A DNA stretch of 64,000 nt from Ptiloglossa arizonensis (Eukaryota > Arthropoda > Insecta > Hymenoptera > Colletidae), in assembly GCF_051014685.1 (NCBI RefSeq), contig NW_027478529.1:124001-188000 (forward strand). Reading direction: 5' to 3'. The notes under the pieces were generated by a model, which was not told the origin of the DNA, ran no database searches, and saw nothing but the letters and a program-made list of their open reading frames with translations. Positions 1-13,000 of the stretch are shown here, one piece after another. Position numbers and translations under genes: made by a program. Numbering within the stretch: position 1 is the stretch's first letter; every line of letters begins with the position of its first letter.

Positions 1-17
1 GTTCGCGAGATACGGGA
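1..17 (+). promoter_or_regulatory. CENP-B-box-like motif, exact core match
   Basis: The bases GTTCGCGAGATACGGGA match all nine required positions of the mammalian CENP-B core NTTCGNNNNANNCGGGN and 12 of 17 of the full human box. Exact cores, by start: 1, 14499, 16268, 21570, 26162, 28108, 33061, 34122, 35007, 36776, 38722, 39785, 40494, 41821, 43060, 44123, 45186, 45363, 52263, 54208 and 63762. Most other monomers read TGGG in place of CGGG. Binding is not shown. Confidence 0.55.
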
Positions 18-177
18 GTTTGAAGCTAAGAAATGGTTGAGAAGGCATCAAATTTTTCGCACTTCTGCTGCTCGAATCGCTTAACCAGATTGGCCTATGG
101 GAAAAATACACATACCGTTGTAATCGGGCGAGTTTCTACTTTCAGATGCAATAGGAATTTTTGAGTTAGGTCAATCC

Positions 178-2298
178 GTTCGCGATATATGTGAGTTTGA
201 AGCTAAGAAATGGTTGAGAAGGTAACAAATTTTTCGCACTTCTGTTGCTCCAAACGTTAACCAATATGGCCTAGGGAAAAAATACCCATACGAATGTAAT
301 CGAGCAAGTTTCTACTTTCAGACGCAGCAGGAATTTCTGGGTTTTGTCAATCCGTTCGCGAGACATGGGACTTTGAAGCTAAGCAATAGTTGAGAAGACA
401 ACAAATTTTTCGCACTTCTGCTGCTCCAAACGCTTAACCAGAATGGCCTAGAGAAAAAATACACATACCGTTGTAAGAGGACGAGTTTCTACTTTCAGAT
501 GCAATAGGAATTTTAGTGTTAGGTCAATCTGTTCGCGAGATAAGGGAGTTTGAAGCTAAGAAATGGTTGACAAGGCAACAAATTTTTCGCAATTCTGCTG
601 CTCCAGTCGCTTAACCAGATTGGCCTAGGGAAAAAATACACATACCGTTGTAATCGGGCGAGCTTCTACTTTCAGACGCAGCAGGAATTTCTAGGTTTGG
701 TCTATCCGTTCGCGAGATATGGGACTTTGAAGCTAAGAAATAGTTGAGAAGACAACAAATTTTTCGCACTTCTGCTGCTCCAAACGCTTAACCAGAAAGG
801 CCTATGGGAAAAATACACATACCGTTGTAATCGGGCGAGTTTCTACTATCAGATGCAATAGGAATTTTTGAGTTAGGTCAATCCGTTCGCGATATATGGG
901 AGTTTGAAGCTAAGAAATGGTTGAGAAGGTAACAAATTTTTCGCACTTCTGTTGCTCCAAACGTTAACCAGTATGGCCTAGGGAAAAAATACCCATACCG
1001 CTGTAATCGAGCAAGTTTCTACTTTCAGACGCAGCAGGAATTTCTGGGTTTTGTCAATCCGTTCGCGAGACATGGGACTTTGAAGCTAAGCAATTGTTGA
1101 GAAGACAACAAATTTTTCGCACTTCTGCTGCTCCAAACGCTTAACCAGAATGGCCTAGAGAAAAAATACACATACCGTTGTAAGAGGACGAGTTTCTACT
1201 TTCAGATGCAATAGGAATTTTAGGGTTAGGTCAATCTGTTCGCGAGATATGGGAGTTTGAAGCTAAGAAATGGTTGACAAGGCAACAAATTTTTCGCAAT
1301 TCTGCTGCTCCAGTCGCTTAACCAGATTGGCCTAGGGAAAAAATACACATACCGTTGTAATCGGGCGAGCTTCTACTTTCAGACGCAGCAGGAATTTCTA
1401 GGTTTGGTCTATCCGTTCGCGAGATATGGGACTTTGAAGCTAAGAAATAGTTGAGAAGACAACAAATTTTTCGCACTTCTGCTGCTCCAAACGCTTAACC
1501 AGAAAGGCCTATGGGAAAAATACACATACCGTTGTAATCGGGCGAGTTTCTACTATCAGATGCAATAGGAATTTTTGAGTTAGGTCAATCCGTTCGCGAT
1601 ATATGGGAGTTTGAAGCTAAGAAATGGTTGAGAAGGTAACAAATTTTTCGCACTTCTGTTGCTCCAAACGTTAACCAGTATGGCCTAGGGAAAAAATACC
1701 CATACCGCTGTAATCGAGCATGTTTCTACTTTCAGACGCAGCAGGAATTTCTGGGTTTTGTCAATCCGTTCGCGAGACATGGGACTTTGAAGCTAAGCAA
1801 TTGTTGAGAAGACAACAAATTTTTCGCACTTCTGCTGCTCCAAACGCTTAACCAGAATGGCCTAGAGAAAAAATACACATACCGTTGTAAGAGGACGAGT
1901 TTCTACTTTCAGATGCAATAGGAATTTTAGGGTTAGGTCAATCTGTTCGCGAGATATGGGAGTTTGAAGCTAAGAAATGGTTGACAAGGCAACAAATTTT
2001 TCGCAATTCTGCTGCTCCAGTCGCTTAACCAGATTGGCCTAGGGAAAAAATACACATACCGTTGTAATCGGGCGAGCTTCTACTTTCAGACGCAGCAGGA
2101 ATTTCTAGGTTTGGTCTATCCGTTCGCGAGATATGGGACTTTGAAGCTAAGAAATAGTTGAGAAGACAACAAATTTTTCGCACTTCTGCTGCTCCAAACG
2201 CTTAACCAGAAAGGCCTATGGGAAAAATACACATACCGTTGTAATCGGGCGAGTTTCTACTTTCAGATGCAATAGGAATTTTTGAGATAGGTCAATCC
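178..2298. repeat. Four-monomer higher-order repeat A-B-C-D, three copies
   Basis: Type A monomers start at 178, 885 and 1592, with the next at 2299, so the period is exactly 707 bp over three units. Each unit runs A, B, C, D. The copies differ by only a few substitutions. Examples are ccaatatgg for ccagtatgg in the first A, gcatgtttc for gcaagtttc near 1720, and gataaggg for gatatggg in the first C at 531. D monomers of the first two copies carry ctactatcag and the third carries ctactttcag, a useful phase marker elsewhere in the array. Confidence 0.93.
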
Positions 2299-4066
2299 GT
2301 TCGCGATATATGGGAGTTTGAAGCTAAGAAATGGTTGAGAAGGTAACAAATTTTTCGCACTTCTGTTGCTCCAAACGTTAACCAGTATGGCCTAGGGAAA
2401 AAATACCCATACCGCTGTAATCGAGCAAGTTTCTACTTTCAGACGCAGCAGGAATTTCTGGGTTTTGTCAATCCGTTCGCGAGACATGGGACTTTGAAGC
2501 TAAGCAATAGTTGAGAAGACAACAAATTTTTCGCACGTCTGCTGCTCCAAACGCTTAACCAGAATGGCCTAGAGAAAAAATACACATACCGTTGTAAGAG
2601 GACGAGTTTCTACTTTCAGATGCAATAGGAATTTTAGGGTTAGGTCAATCTGTTCGCGAGATATGGGAGTTTGAAGCTAAGAAATGGTTGACAAGGCAAC
2701 AAATTTTTCGCAATTCGGCTGCTCCAGTCGCTTAACCAGATAGGCCTAGGGAAAAAATACACATACCTTTGTAATCGAGCGAGTTTCTACTTTCAGACGC
2801 AGCAGGAATTTTTGGATTTTGTCAATCCGTTCGCGAGATATGGGACCTTGAAGCTAAGAAATAGTTGAGAAGACAACAAATTTTTCGCAGTTCTGCTGCT
2901 CCAAACGCTTAACCAGATTGGCCTATCGAAAAAATACACATACCGTTGTAAGAGGACGAGTTTCTACTTTCAGATGCAATAGGAATTTTAGGGTTAGGTC
3001 AATCTGTTCGCGAGATATGGGAGTTTGAAGCTAAGAAATGGTTGACAAGGCAACAAATTTTTCGCAATTCTGCTGCTCCAGTCGCTTAACCAGATTGGCC
3101 TAGGGAAAAAATACACATACCGTTGTAATCGGGCGAGCTTCTACTTTCAGACGCAGCAGGAATTTCTAGGTTTGGTCTATCCGTTCGCGAGATATGGGAC
3201 TTTGAAGCTAAGAAATAGTTGAGAAGACAACAAATTTTTCGCACTTCTGCTGCTCCAAACGCTTAACCAGAAAGGCCTATGGGAAAAATACACATACCGT
3301 TGTAATCGGGCGAGTTTCTACTTTCAGATGCAATAGGAATTTTTGAGTTAGGTCAATCCGTTCGCGATATATGGGAGTTTGAAGCTAAGAAATGGTTGAG
3401 AAGGTAACAAATTTTTCGCACTTCTGTTGCTCCAAACGTTAACCAGTATGGCCTAGGGAAAAAATACCCATACCGCTGTAATCGAGCAAGTTTCTACTTT
3501 CAGACGCAGCAGGAATTTCTGGGATTTGTCAATCCGTTCGCGAGACATGGGACTTTGAAGCTAAGCAATAGTTGAGAAGACAACAAATTTTTCGCACTTC
3601 TGCTGCTCCAAACGCTTAACCAGAATGGCCTAGAGAAAAAATACACATACCGTTGTAAGAGGACGAGTTTCTACTTTCAGATGCAATAGGAATTTTAGGG
3701 TTAGGTCAATCTGTTCGCGAGATATGGGAGTTTGAAGCTAAGAAATGGTTGACAAGGCAACAAATTTTTCGCAATTCTGCTGCTCCAGTCGCTTAACCAG
3801 ATAGGCCTAGGGAAAAAATACACATACCTTTGTAATCGAGCGAGTTTCTACTTTCAGACGCAGCAGGAATTTTTGGATTTTGTCAATCCGTTCGCGAGAT
3901 ATGGGACCTTGAAGCTAAGAAATAGTTGAGAAGACAACAAATTTTTCGCAGTTCTGCTGCTCCAAACGCTTAACCAGAATGGCCTAGGGGAAAAATACAC
4001 ATGCCGTTGTAACCGGACCAGTTTCTACTTTCAGACGCAATAGGAATTTTTGGGTTAGGTCAATCC
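2299..4066. repeat. Ten-monomer segment A-B-C'-E-C-D-A-B-C'-E'
   Basis: This 1,768-bp stretch shows the variant C' (gataggcc, acctttgtaatcgagcg, ggattttgtcaatcc) followed by E. The E at 2829 has cctatcg and gtaagagg. The E' at 3890 has ctaggggaaaa, atgccg and ggaccag and leads into marker F at 4067. The order C'-E-C-D-A-B-C'-E' recurs before 10,078 (with one extra C-D-A-B unit) and before 13,614, so this looks like a fixed terminal part of a larger unit. Confidence 0.85.
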
Positions 4067-6541
4067 GGTAGCGAGATATGGTAGTTTGAAGCTAAGAAAT
4101 GGTTGAGAAGGCAACAAATTTTTCGCAATTCTGCTGCTCCAAACGCTTAACCAGAATGGCCTAGGGGAAAAATACACATACCGTTGTAACCGGACGAGTT
4201 TCTACTTTCAGACGCAATAGGAATTTTTGGGTTAGGTCAATCCGGTCGCGAGATATGGGAGTTTGAAGCTAATAAATGGTTGAGAAGGCAACAAATTTTT
4301 CGCAATTCTGCTGCTCCAAACGCTTAACCAGAAAGGCCTATGGGAAAAATACACATACCGTTGTAATCGGGCGAGTTTCTACTATCAGATGCAATAGGAA
4401 TTTTTGAGTTAGGTCAATCCGTTCGCGATATATGGGAGTTTGAAGCTAAGAAATGGTTGAGAAGGTAACAAATTTTTCGCACTTCTGTTGCTCCAAACGT
4501 TAACCAGTATGGCCTAGGGAAAAAATACCCATACCGCTGTAATCGAGCAAGTTTCTACTTTCAGACGCAGCAGGAATTTCTGGGTTTTGTCAATCCGTTC
4601 GCGAGACATGGGACTTTGAAGCTAAGCAATTGTTGAGAAGACAACAAATTTTTCGCACTTCTGCTGCTCCAAACGCTTAACCAGAATGGCCTAGAGAAAA
4701 AATACACATACCGTTGTAAGAGGACGAGTTTCTACTTTCAGATGCAATAGGAATTTTAGGGTTAGGTCAATCTGTTCGCGAGATATGGGAGTTTGAAGCT
4801 AAGAAATGGTTGACAAGGCAACAAATTTTTCGCAATTCTGCTGCTCCAGTCGCTTAACCAGATTGGCCTAGGGAAAAAATACACATACCGTTGTAATCGG
4901 GCGAGCTTCTACTTTCAGACGCAGCAGGAATTTCTAGGTTTGGTCTATCCGTTCGCGAGATATGGGACTTTGAAGCTAAGAAATAGTTGAGAAGACAACA
5001 AATTTTTCGCACTTCTGCTGCTCCAAACGCTTAACCAGAAAGGCCTATGGGAAAAATACACATACCGTTGTAATCGGGCGAGTTTCTACTTTCAGATGCA
5101 ATAGGAATTTTTGAGTTAGGTCAATCCGTTCGCGATATATGGGAGTTTGAAGCTAAGAAATGGTTGAGAAGGTAACAAATTTTTCGCACTTCTGTTGCTC
5201 CAAACGTTAACCAGTATGGCCTAGGGAAAAAATACCCATACCGCTGTAATCGAGCAAGTTTCTACTTTCAGACGCAGCAGGAATTTCTGGGTTTTGTCAA
5301 TCCGTTCGCGAGACATGGGACTTTGAAGCTAAGCAATAGTTGAGAAGACAACAAATTTTTCGCACTTCTGCTGCTCCAAACGCTTAACCAGAATGGCCTA
5401 GAGAAAAAATACACATACCGTTGTAAGAGGACGAGTTTCTACTTTCAGATGCAATAGGAATTTTAGGGTTAGGTCAATCTGTTCGCGAGATATGGGAGTT
5501 TGAAGCTAAGAAATGGTTGACAAGGCAACAAATTTTTCGCAATTCTGCTGCTCCAGTCGCTTAACCAGATTGGCCTAGGGAAAAAATACACATACCGTTG
5601 TAATCGGGCGAGCTTCTACTTTCAGACGCAGCAGGAATTTCTAGGTTTGGTCTATCCGTTCGCGAGATATGGGACTTTGAAGCTAAGAAATAGTTGAGAA
5701 GACAACAAATTTTTCGCACTTCTGCTGCTCCAAACGCTTAACCAGAAAGGCCTATGGGAAAAATACACATACCGTTGTAATCGGGCGAGTTTCTACTTTC
5801 AGATGCAATAGGAATTTTTGAGTTAGGTCAATCCGTTCGCGATATATGGGAGTTTGAAGCTAAGAAATGGTTGAGAAGGTAACAAATTTTTCGCACTTCT
5901 GTTGCTCCAAACGTTAACCAGTATGGCCTAGGGAAAAAATACCCATACAGCTGTAATCGAGCAAGTTTCTACTTTCAGACGCAGCAGGAATTTCTGGGTT
6001 TTGTCAATCCGTTCGCGAGACATGGGACTTTGAAGCTAAGCAATAGTTGAGAAGACAACAAATTTTTCGCACTTCTGCTGCTCCAAACGCTTAACCAGAA
6101 TGGCCTAGAGAAAAAATACACATACCGTTGTAAGAGGACGAGTTTCTACTTTCAGATGCAATAGGAATTTTAGGGTTAGGTCAATCTGTTCGCGAGATAT
6201 GGGAGTTTGAAGCTAAGAAATGGTTGACAAGGCAACAAATTTTTCGCAATTCTGCTGCTCCAGTCGCTTAACCAGATAGGCCTAGGGAAAAAATACACAT
6301 ACCTTTGTAATCGAGCGAGTTTCTACTTTCAGACGCAGCAGGAATTTTTGGATTTTGTCAATCCGTTCGCGAGATATGGGACCTTGAAGCTAAGAAATAG
6401 TTGAGAAGACAACAAATTTTTCGCAGTTCTGCTGCTCCAAACGCTTAACCAGAATGGCCTAGGGGAAAAATACACATGCCGTTGTAACCGGACCAGTTTC
6501 TACTTTCAGACGCAATAGGGATTTTTGGGTTAGGTCAATCC
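4067..6541. repeat. 14-monomer higher-order unit (2,475 bp) starting with F-G
   Basis: Order: F, G, then A-B-C-D, A-B-C-D, A-B-C'-E'. It is bounded by the rare ggtagcgag monomer start at 4067 and again at 6542, a distance of 2,475 bp. G fuses into the D-type end (agaaaggcctatggg, ctactatcag) without a separate D monomer, which marks a recombinant monomer at 4244. The D before 5128 has ctactttcag. A single base change near 5948 (cccatacag) also occurs near 9482, showing that 5.8-6.5 kb and 9.4-10.1 kb share a recent ancestor. Confidence 0.88.
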
Positions 6542-9500
6542 GGTAGCGAGATATGGTAGTTTGAAGCTAAGAAATGGTTGAGAAGGCATCAAATTTTTCG
6601 CAATTCTGCTGCTCCAAACGCTTAACCAGAATGGCCTAGGGGAAAAATACACATACCGTTGTAACCGGACGAGTTTCTACTTTCAGACGCAATAGGAATT
6701 TTTGGGTTAGGTCAATCCGGTCGCGAGATATGGGAGTTTGAAGCTAATAAATGGTTGAGAAGGCAACAAATTTTTCGCAATTCTGCTGCTCCAAACGCTT
6801 AACCAGAAAGGCCTATGGGAAAAATACACATACCGTTGTAATCGGGCGAGTTTCTACTATCAGATGCAATAGGAATTTTTGAGTTAGGTCAATCCGTTCG
6901 CGATATATGGGAGTTTGAAGCTAAGAAATGGTTGAGAAGGTAACAAATTTTTCGCACTTCTGTTGCTCCAAACGTTAACCAGTATGGCCTAGGGAAAAAA
7001 TACCCATACCGCTGTAATCGAGCAAGTTTCTACTTTCAGACGCAGCAGGAATTTCTGGGTTTTGTCAATCCGTTCGCGAGACATGGGACTTTGAAGCTAA
7101 GCAATTGTTGAGAAGACAACAAATTTTTCGCACTTCTGCTGCTCCAAACGCTTAACCAGAATGGCCTAGAGAAAAAATACACATACCGTTGTAAGAGGAC
7201 GAGTTTCTACTTTCAGATGCAATAGGAATTTTAGGGTTAGGTCAATCTGTTCGCGAGATATGGGAGTTTGAAGCTAAGAAATGGTTGACAAGGCAACAAA
7301 TTTTTCGCAATTCTGCTGCTCCAGTCGCTTAACCAGATTGGCCTAGGGAAAAAATACACATACCGTTGTAATCGGGCGAGCTTCTACTTTCAGACGCAGC
7401 AGGAATTTCTAGGTTTGGTCTATCCGTTCGCGAGATATGGGACTTTGAAGCTAAGAAATAGTTGAGAAGACAACAAATTTTTCGCACTTCTGCTGCTCCA
7501 AACGCTTAACCAGAAAGGCCTATGGGAAAAATACACATACCGTTGTAATCGGGCGAGTTTCTACTATCAGATGCAATAGGAATTTTTGAGTTAGGTCAAT
7601 CCGTTCGCGATATATGGGAGTTTGAAGCTAAGAAATGGTTGAGAAGGTAACAAATTTTTCGCACTTCTGTTGCTCCAAACGTTAACCAGTATGGCCTAGG
7701 GAAAAAATACCCATACCGCTGTAATCGAGCAAGTTTCTACTTTCAGACGCAGCAGGAATTTCTGGGTTTTGTCAATCCGTTCGCGAGACATGGGACTTTG
7801 AAGCTAAGCAATTGTTGAGAAGACAACAAATTTTTCGCACTTCTGCTGCTCCAAACGCTTAACCAGAATGGCCTAGAGAAAAAATACACATACCGTTGTA
7901 AGAGGACGAGTTTCTACTTTCAGATGCAATAGGAATTTTAGGGTTAGGTCAATCTGTTCGCGAGATATGGGAGTTTGAAGCTAAGAAATGGTTGACAAGG
8001 CAACAAATTTTTCGCAATTCTGCTGCTCCAGTCGCTTAACCAGATAGGCCTAGGGAAAAAATACACATACCTTTGTAATCGAGCGAGTTTCTACTTTCAG
8101 ACGCAGCAGGAATTTTTGGATTTTGTCAATCCGTTCGCGAGATATGGGACCTTGAAGCTAAGAAATAGTTGAGAAGACAACAAATTTTTCGCAGTTCTGC
8201 TGCTCCAAACGCTTAACCAGAATGGCCTATCGAAAAAATACACATACCGTTGTAAGAGGACGAGTTTCTACTTTCAGATGCAATAGGAATTTTAGGGTTA
8301 GGTCAATCTGTTCGCGAGATATGGGAGTTTGAAGCTAAGAAATGGTTGACAAGGCAACAAATTTTTCGCAATTCTGCTGCTCCAGTCGCTTAACCAGATT
8401 GGCCTAGGGAAAAAATACACATACCGTTGTAATCGGGCGAGCTTCTACTTTCAGACGCAGCAGGAATTTCTAGGTTTGGTCTATCCGTTCGCGAGATATG
8501 GGACTTTGAAGCTAAGAAATAGTTGAGAAGACAACAAATTTTTCGCACTTCTGCTGCTCCAAACGCTTAACCAGAAAGGCCTATGGGAAAAATACACATA
8601 CCGTTGTAATCGGGCGAGTTTCTACTTTCAGATGCAATAGGAATTTTTGAGTTAGGTCAATCCGTTCGCGATATATGGGAGTTTGAAGCTAAGAAATGGT
8701 TGAGAAGGTAACAAATTTTTCGCACTTCTGTTGCTCCAAACGTTAACCAGTATGGCCTAGGGAAAAAATACCCATACCGCTGTAATCGAGCAAGTTTCTA
8801 CTTTCAGACGCAGCAGGAATTTCTGGGATTTGTCAATCCGTTCGCGAGACATGGGACTTTGAAGCTAAGCAATAGTTGAGAAGACAACAAATTTTTCGCA
8901 CTTCTGCTGCTCCAAACGCTTAACCAGAATGGCCTAGAGAAAAAATACACATACCGTTGTAAGAGGACGAGTTTCTACTTTCAGATGCAATAGGAATTTT
9001 AGGGTTAGGTCAATCTGTTCGCGAGATATGGGAGTTTGAAGCTAAGAAATGGTTGACAAGGCAACAAATTTTTCGCAATTCTGCTGCTCCAGTCGCTTAA
9101 CCAGATTGGCCTAGGGAAAAAATACACATACCGTTGTAATCGGGCGAGCTTCTACTTTCAGACGCAGCAGGAATTTCTAGGTTTGGTCTATCCGTTCGCG
9201 AGATATGGGACTTTGAAGCTAAGAAATAGTTGAGAAGACAACAAATTTTTCGCACTTCTGCTGCTCCAAACGCTTAACCAGAAAGGCCTATGGGAAAAAT
9301 ACACATACCGTTGTAATCGGGCGAGTTTCTACTTTCAGATGCAATAGGAATTTTTGAGTTAGGTCAATCCGTTCGCGATATATGGGAGTTTGAAGCTAAG
9401 AAATGGTTGAGAAGGTAACAAATTTTTCGCACTTCTGTTGCTCCAAACGTTAACCAGTATGGCCTAGGGAAAAAATACCCATACAGCTGTAATCGAGCAA

Positions 9501-10077
9501 GTTTCTACTTTCAGACGCAGCAGGAATTTCTGGGTTTTGTCAATCCGTTCGCGAGACATGGGACTTTGAAGCTAAGCAATAGTTGAGAAGACAACAAATT
9601 TTTCGCACTTCTGCTGCTCCAAACGCTTAACCAGAATGGCCTAGAGAAAAAATACACATACCGTTGTAAGAGGACGAGTTTCTACTTTCAGATGCAATAG
9701 GAATTTTAGGGTTAGGTCAATCTGTTCGCGAGATATGGGAGTTTGAAGCTAAGAAATGGTTGACAAGGCAACAAATTTTTCGCAATTCTGCTGCTCCAGT
9801 CGCTTAACCAGATAGGCCTAGGGAAAAAATACACATACCTTTGTAATCGAGCGAGTTTCTACTTTCAGACGCAGCAGGAATTTTTGGATTTTGTCAATCC
9901 GTTCGCGAGATATGGGACCTTGAAGCTAAGAAATAGTTGAGAAGACAACAAATTTTTCGCAGTTCTGCTGCTCCAAACGCTTAACCAGAATGGCCTAGGG
10001 GAAAAATACACATGCCGTTGTAACCGGACCAGTTTCTACTTTCAGACGCAATAGGAATTTTTGGGTTAGGTCAATCC
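6542..10077. repeat. 20-monomer higher-order unit (3,536 bp), copy 1
   Basis: Bounded by ggtagcg starts at 6542 and 10078. Monomer order: F G A B C D A B C' E C D A B C D A B C' E'. Compared with the next unit it has the same length, but the extra four-monomer block sits after the internal E (8133) rather than before it. The first F carries ggcatcaaa near 6585 where the others carry ggcaacaaa. Confidence 0.88.
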
Positions 10078-13000
10078 GGTAGCGAGATATGGTAGTTTGA
10101 AGCTAAGAAATGGTTGAGAAGGCAACAAATTTTTCGCAATTCTGCTGCTCCAAACGCTTAACCAGAATGGCCTAGGGGAAAAATACACATACCGTTGTAA
10201 CCGGACGAGTTTCTACTTTCAGACGCAATAGGAATTTTTGGGTTAGGTCAATCCGGTCGCGAGATATGGGAGTTTGAAGCTAATAAATGGTTGAGAAGGC
10301 AACAAATTTTTCGCAATTCTGCTGCTCCAAACGCTTAACCAGAAAGGCCTATGGGAAAAATACACATACCGTTGTAATCGGGCGAGTTTCTACTATCAGA
10401 TGCAATAGGAATTTTTGAGTTAGGTCAATCCGTTCGCGATATATGGGAGTTTGAAGCTAAGAAATGGTTGAGAAGGTAACAAATTTTTCGCACTTCTGTT
10501 GCTCCAAACGTTAACCAGTATGGCCTAGGGAAAAAATACCCATACCGCTGTAATCGAGCAAGTTTCTACTTTCAGACGCAGCAGGAATTTCTGGGTTTTG
10601 TCAATCCGTTCGCGAGACATGGGACTTTGAAGCTAAGCAATTGTTGAGAAGACAACAAATTTTTCGCACTTCTGCTGCTCCAAACGCTTAACCAGAATGG
10701 CCTAGAGAAAAAATACACATACCGTTGTAAGAGGACGAGTTTCTACTTTCAGATGCAATAGGAATTTTAGGGTTAGGTCAATCTGTTCGCGAGATATGGG
10801 AGTTTGAAGCTAAGAAATGGTTGACAAGGCAACAAATTTTTCGCAATTCTGCTGCTCCAGTCGCTTAACCAGATTGGCCTAGGGAAAAAATACACATACC
10901 GTTGTAATCGGGCGAGCTTCTACTTTCAGACGCAGCAGGAATTTCTAGGTTTGGTCTATCCGTTCGCGAGATATGGGACTTTGAAGCTAAGAAATAGTTG
11001 AGAAGACAACAAATTTTTCGCACTTCTGCTGCTCCAAACGCTTAACCAGAAAGGCCTATGGGAAAAATACACATACCGTTGTAATCGGGCGAGTTTCTAC
11101 TATCAGATGCAATAGGAATTTTTGAGTTAGGTCAATCCGTTCGCGATATATGGGAGTTTGAAGCTAAGAAATGGTTGAGAAGGTAACAAATTTTTCGCAC
11201 TTCTGTTGCTCCAAACGTTAACCAGTATGGCCTAGGGAAAAAATACCCATACCGCTGTAATCGAGCAAGTTTCTACTTTCAGACGCAGCAGGAATTTCTG
11301 GGTTTTGTCAATCCGTTCGCGAGACATGGGACTTTGAAGCTAAGCAATTGTTGAGAAGACAACAAATTTTTCGCACTTCTGCTGCTCCAAACGCTTAACC
11401 AGAATGGCCTAGAGAAAAAATACACATACCGTTGTAAGAGGACGAGTTTCTACTTTCAGATGCAATAGGAATTTTAGGGTTAGGTCAATCTGTTCGCGAG
11501 ATATGGGAGTTTGAAGCTAAGAAATGGTTGACAAGGCAACAAATTTTTCGCAATTCTGCTGCTCCAGTCGCTTAACCAGATTGGCCTAGGGAAAAAATAC
11601 ACATACCGTTGTAATCGGGCGAGCTTCTACTTTCAGACGCAGCAGGAATTTCTAGGTTTGGTCTATCCGTTCGCTCGATATGGGACTTTGAAGCTAAGAA
11701 ATAGTTGAGAAGACAACAAATTTTTCGCACTTCTGCTGCTCCAAACGCTTAACCAGAAAGGCCTATGGGAAAAATACACATACCGTTGTAATCGGGCGAG
11801 TTTCTACTTTCAGATGCAATAGGAATTTTTGAGTTAGGTCAATCCGTTCGCGATATATGGGAGTTTGAAGCTAAGAAATGGTTGAGAAGGTAACAAATTT
11901 TTCGCACTTCTGTTGCTCCAAACGTTAACCAGTATGGCCAAGGGAAAAAATACCCATACCGCTGTAATCGAGCAAGTTTCTACTTTCAGACGCAGCAGGA
12001 ATTTCTGGGATTTGTCAATCCGTTCGCGAGACATGGGACTTTGAAGCTAAGCAATAGTTGAGAAGACAACAAATTTTTCGCACTTCTGCTGCTCCAAACG
12101 CTTAACCAGAATGGCCTAGAGAAAAAATACACATACCGTTGTAAGAGGACGAGTTTCTACTTTCAGATGCAATAGGAATTTTAGGGTTAGGTCAATCTGT
12201 TCGCGAGATATGGGAGTTTGAAGCTAAGAAATGGTTGACAAGGCAACAAATTTTTCGCAATTCTGCTGCTCCAGTCGCTTAACCAGATAGGCCTAGGGAA
12301 AAAATACACATACCTTTGTAATCGAGCGAGTGTCTACTTTCAGACGCAGCAGGAATTTTTGGATTTTGTCAATCCGTTCGCGAGATATGGGACCTTGAAG
12401 CTAAGAAATAGTTGAGAAGACAACAAATTTTTCGCAGTTCTGCTGCTCCAAACGCTTAACCAGAATGGCCTATCGAAAAAATACACATACCGTTGTAAGA
12501 GGACGAGTTTCTACTTTCAGATGCAATAGGAATTTTAGGGTTAGGTCAATCTGTTCGCGAGATATGGGAGTTTGAAGCTAAGAAATGGTTGACAAGGCAA
12601 CAAATTTTTCGCAATTCTGCTGCTCCAGTCGCTTAACCAGATTGGCCTAGGGAAAAAATACACATACCGTTGTAATCGGGCGAGCTTCTACTTTCAGACG
12701 CAGCAGGAATTTCTAGGTTTGGTCTATCCGTTCGCGAGATATGGGACTTTGAAGCTAAGAAATAGTTGAGAAGACAACAAATTTTTCGCACTTCTGCTGC
12801 TCCAAACGCTTAACCAGAAAGGCCTATGGGAAAAATACACATACCGTTGTAATCGGGCGAGTTTCTACTTTCAGATGCAATAGGAATTTTTGAGTTAGGT
12901 CAATCCGTTCGCGATATATGGGAGTTTGAAGCTAAGAAATGGTTGAGAAGGTAACAAATTTTTCGCACTTCTGTTGCTCCAAACGTTAACCAGTATGGCC

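Noticed and set aside
1..20. tRNA/Pol III B box (GGTTCGANNCC-like) from the gttcgcgag motif
   Set aside because: Only GTTCG is shared; the trailing CC and a partner A box at tRNA spacing are absent and no cloverleaf is apparent.
134..150. 3' splice site from ttctactttcag in every monomer
   Set aside because: Resembles a pyrimidine-rich acceptor, but there is no exon, donor site pairing or coding sequence to support it.
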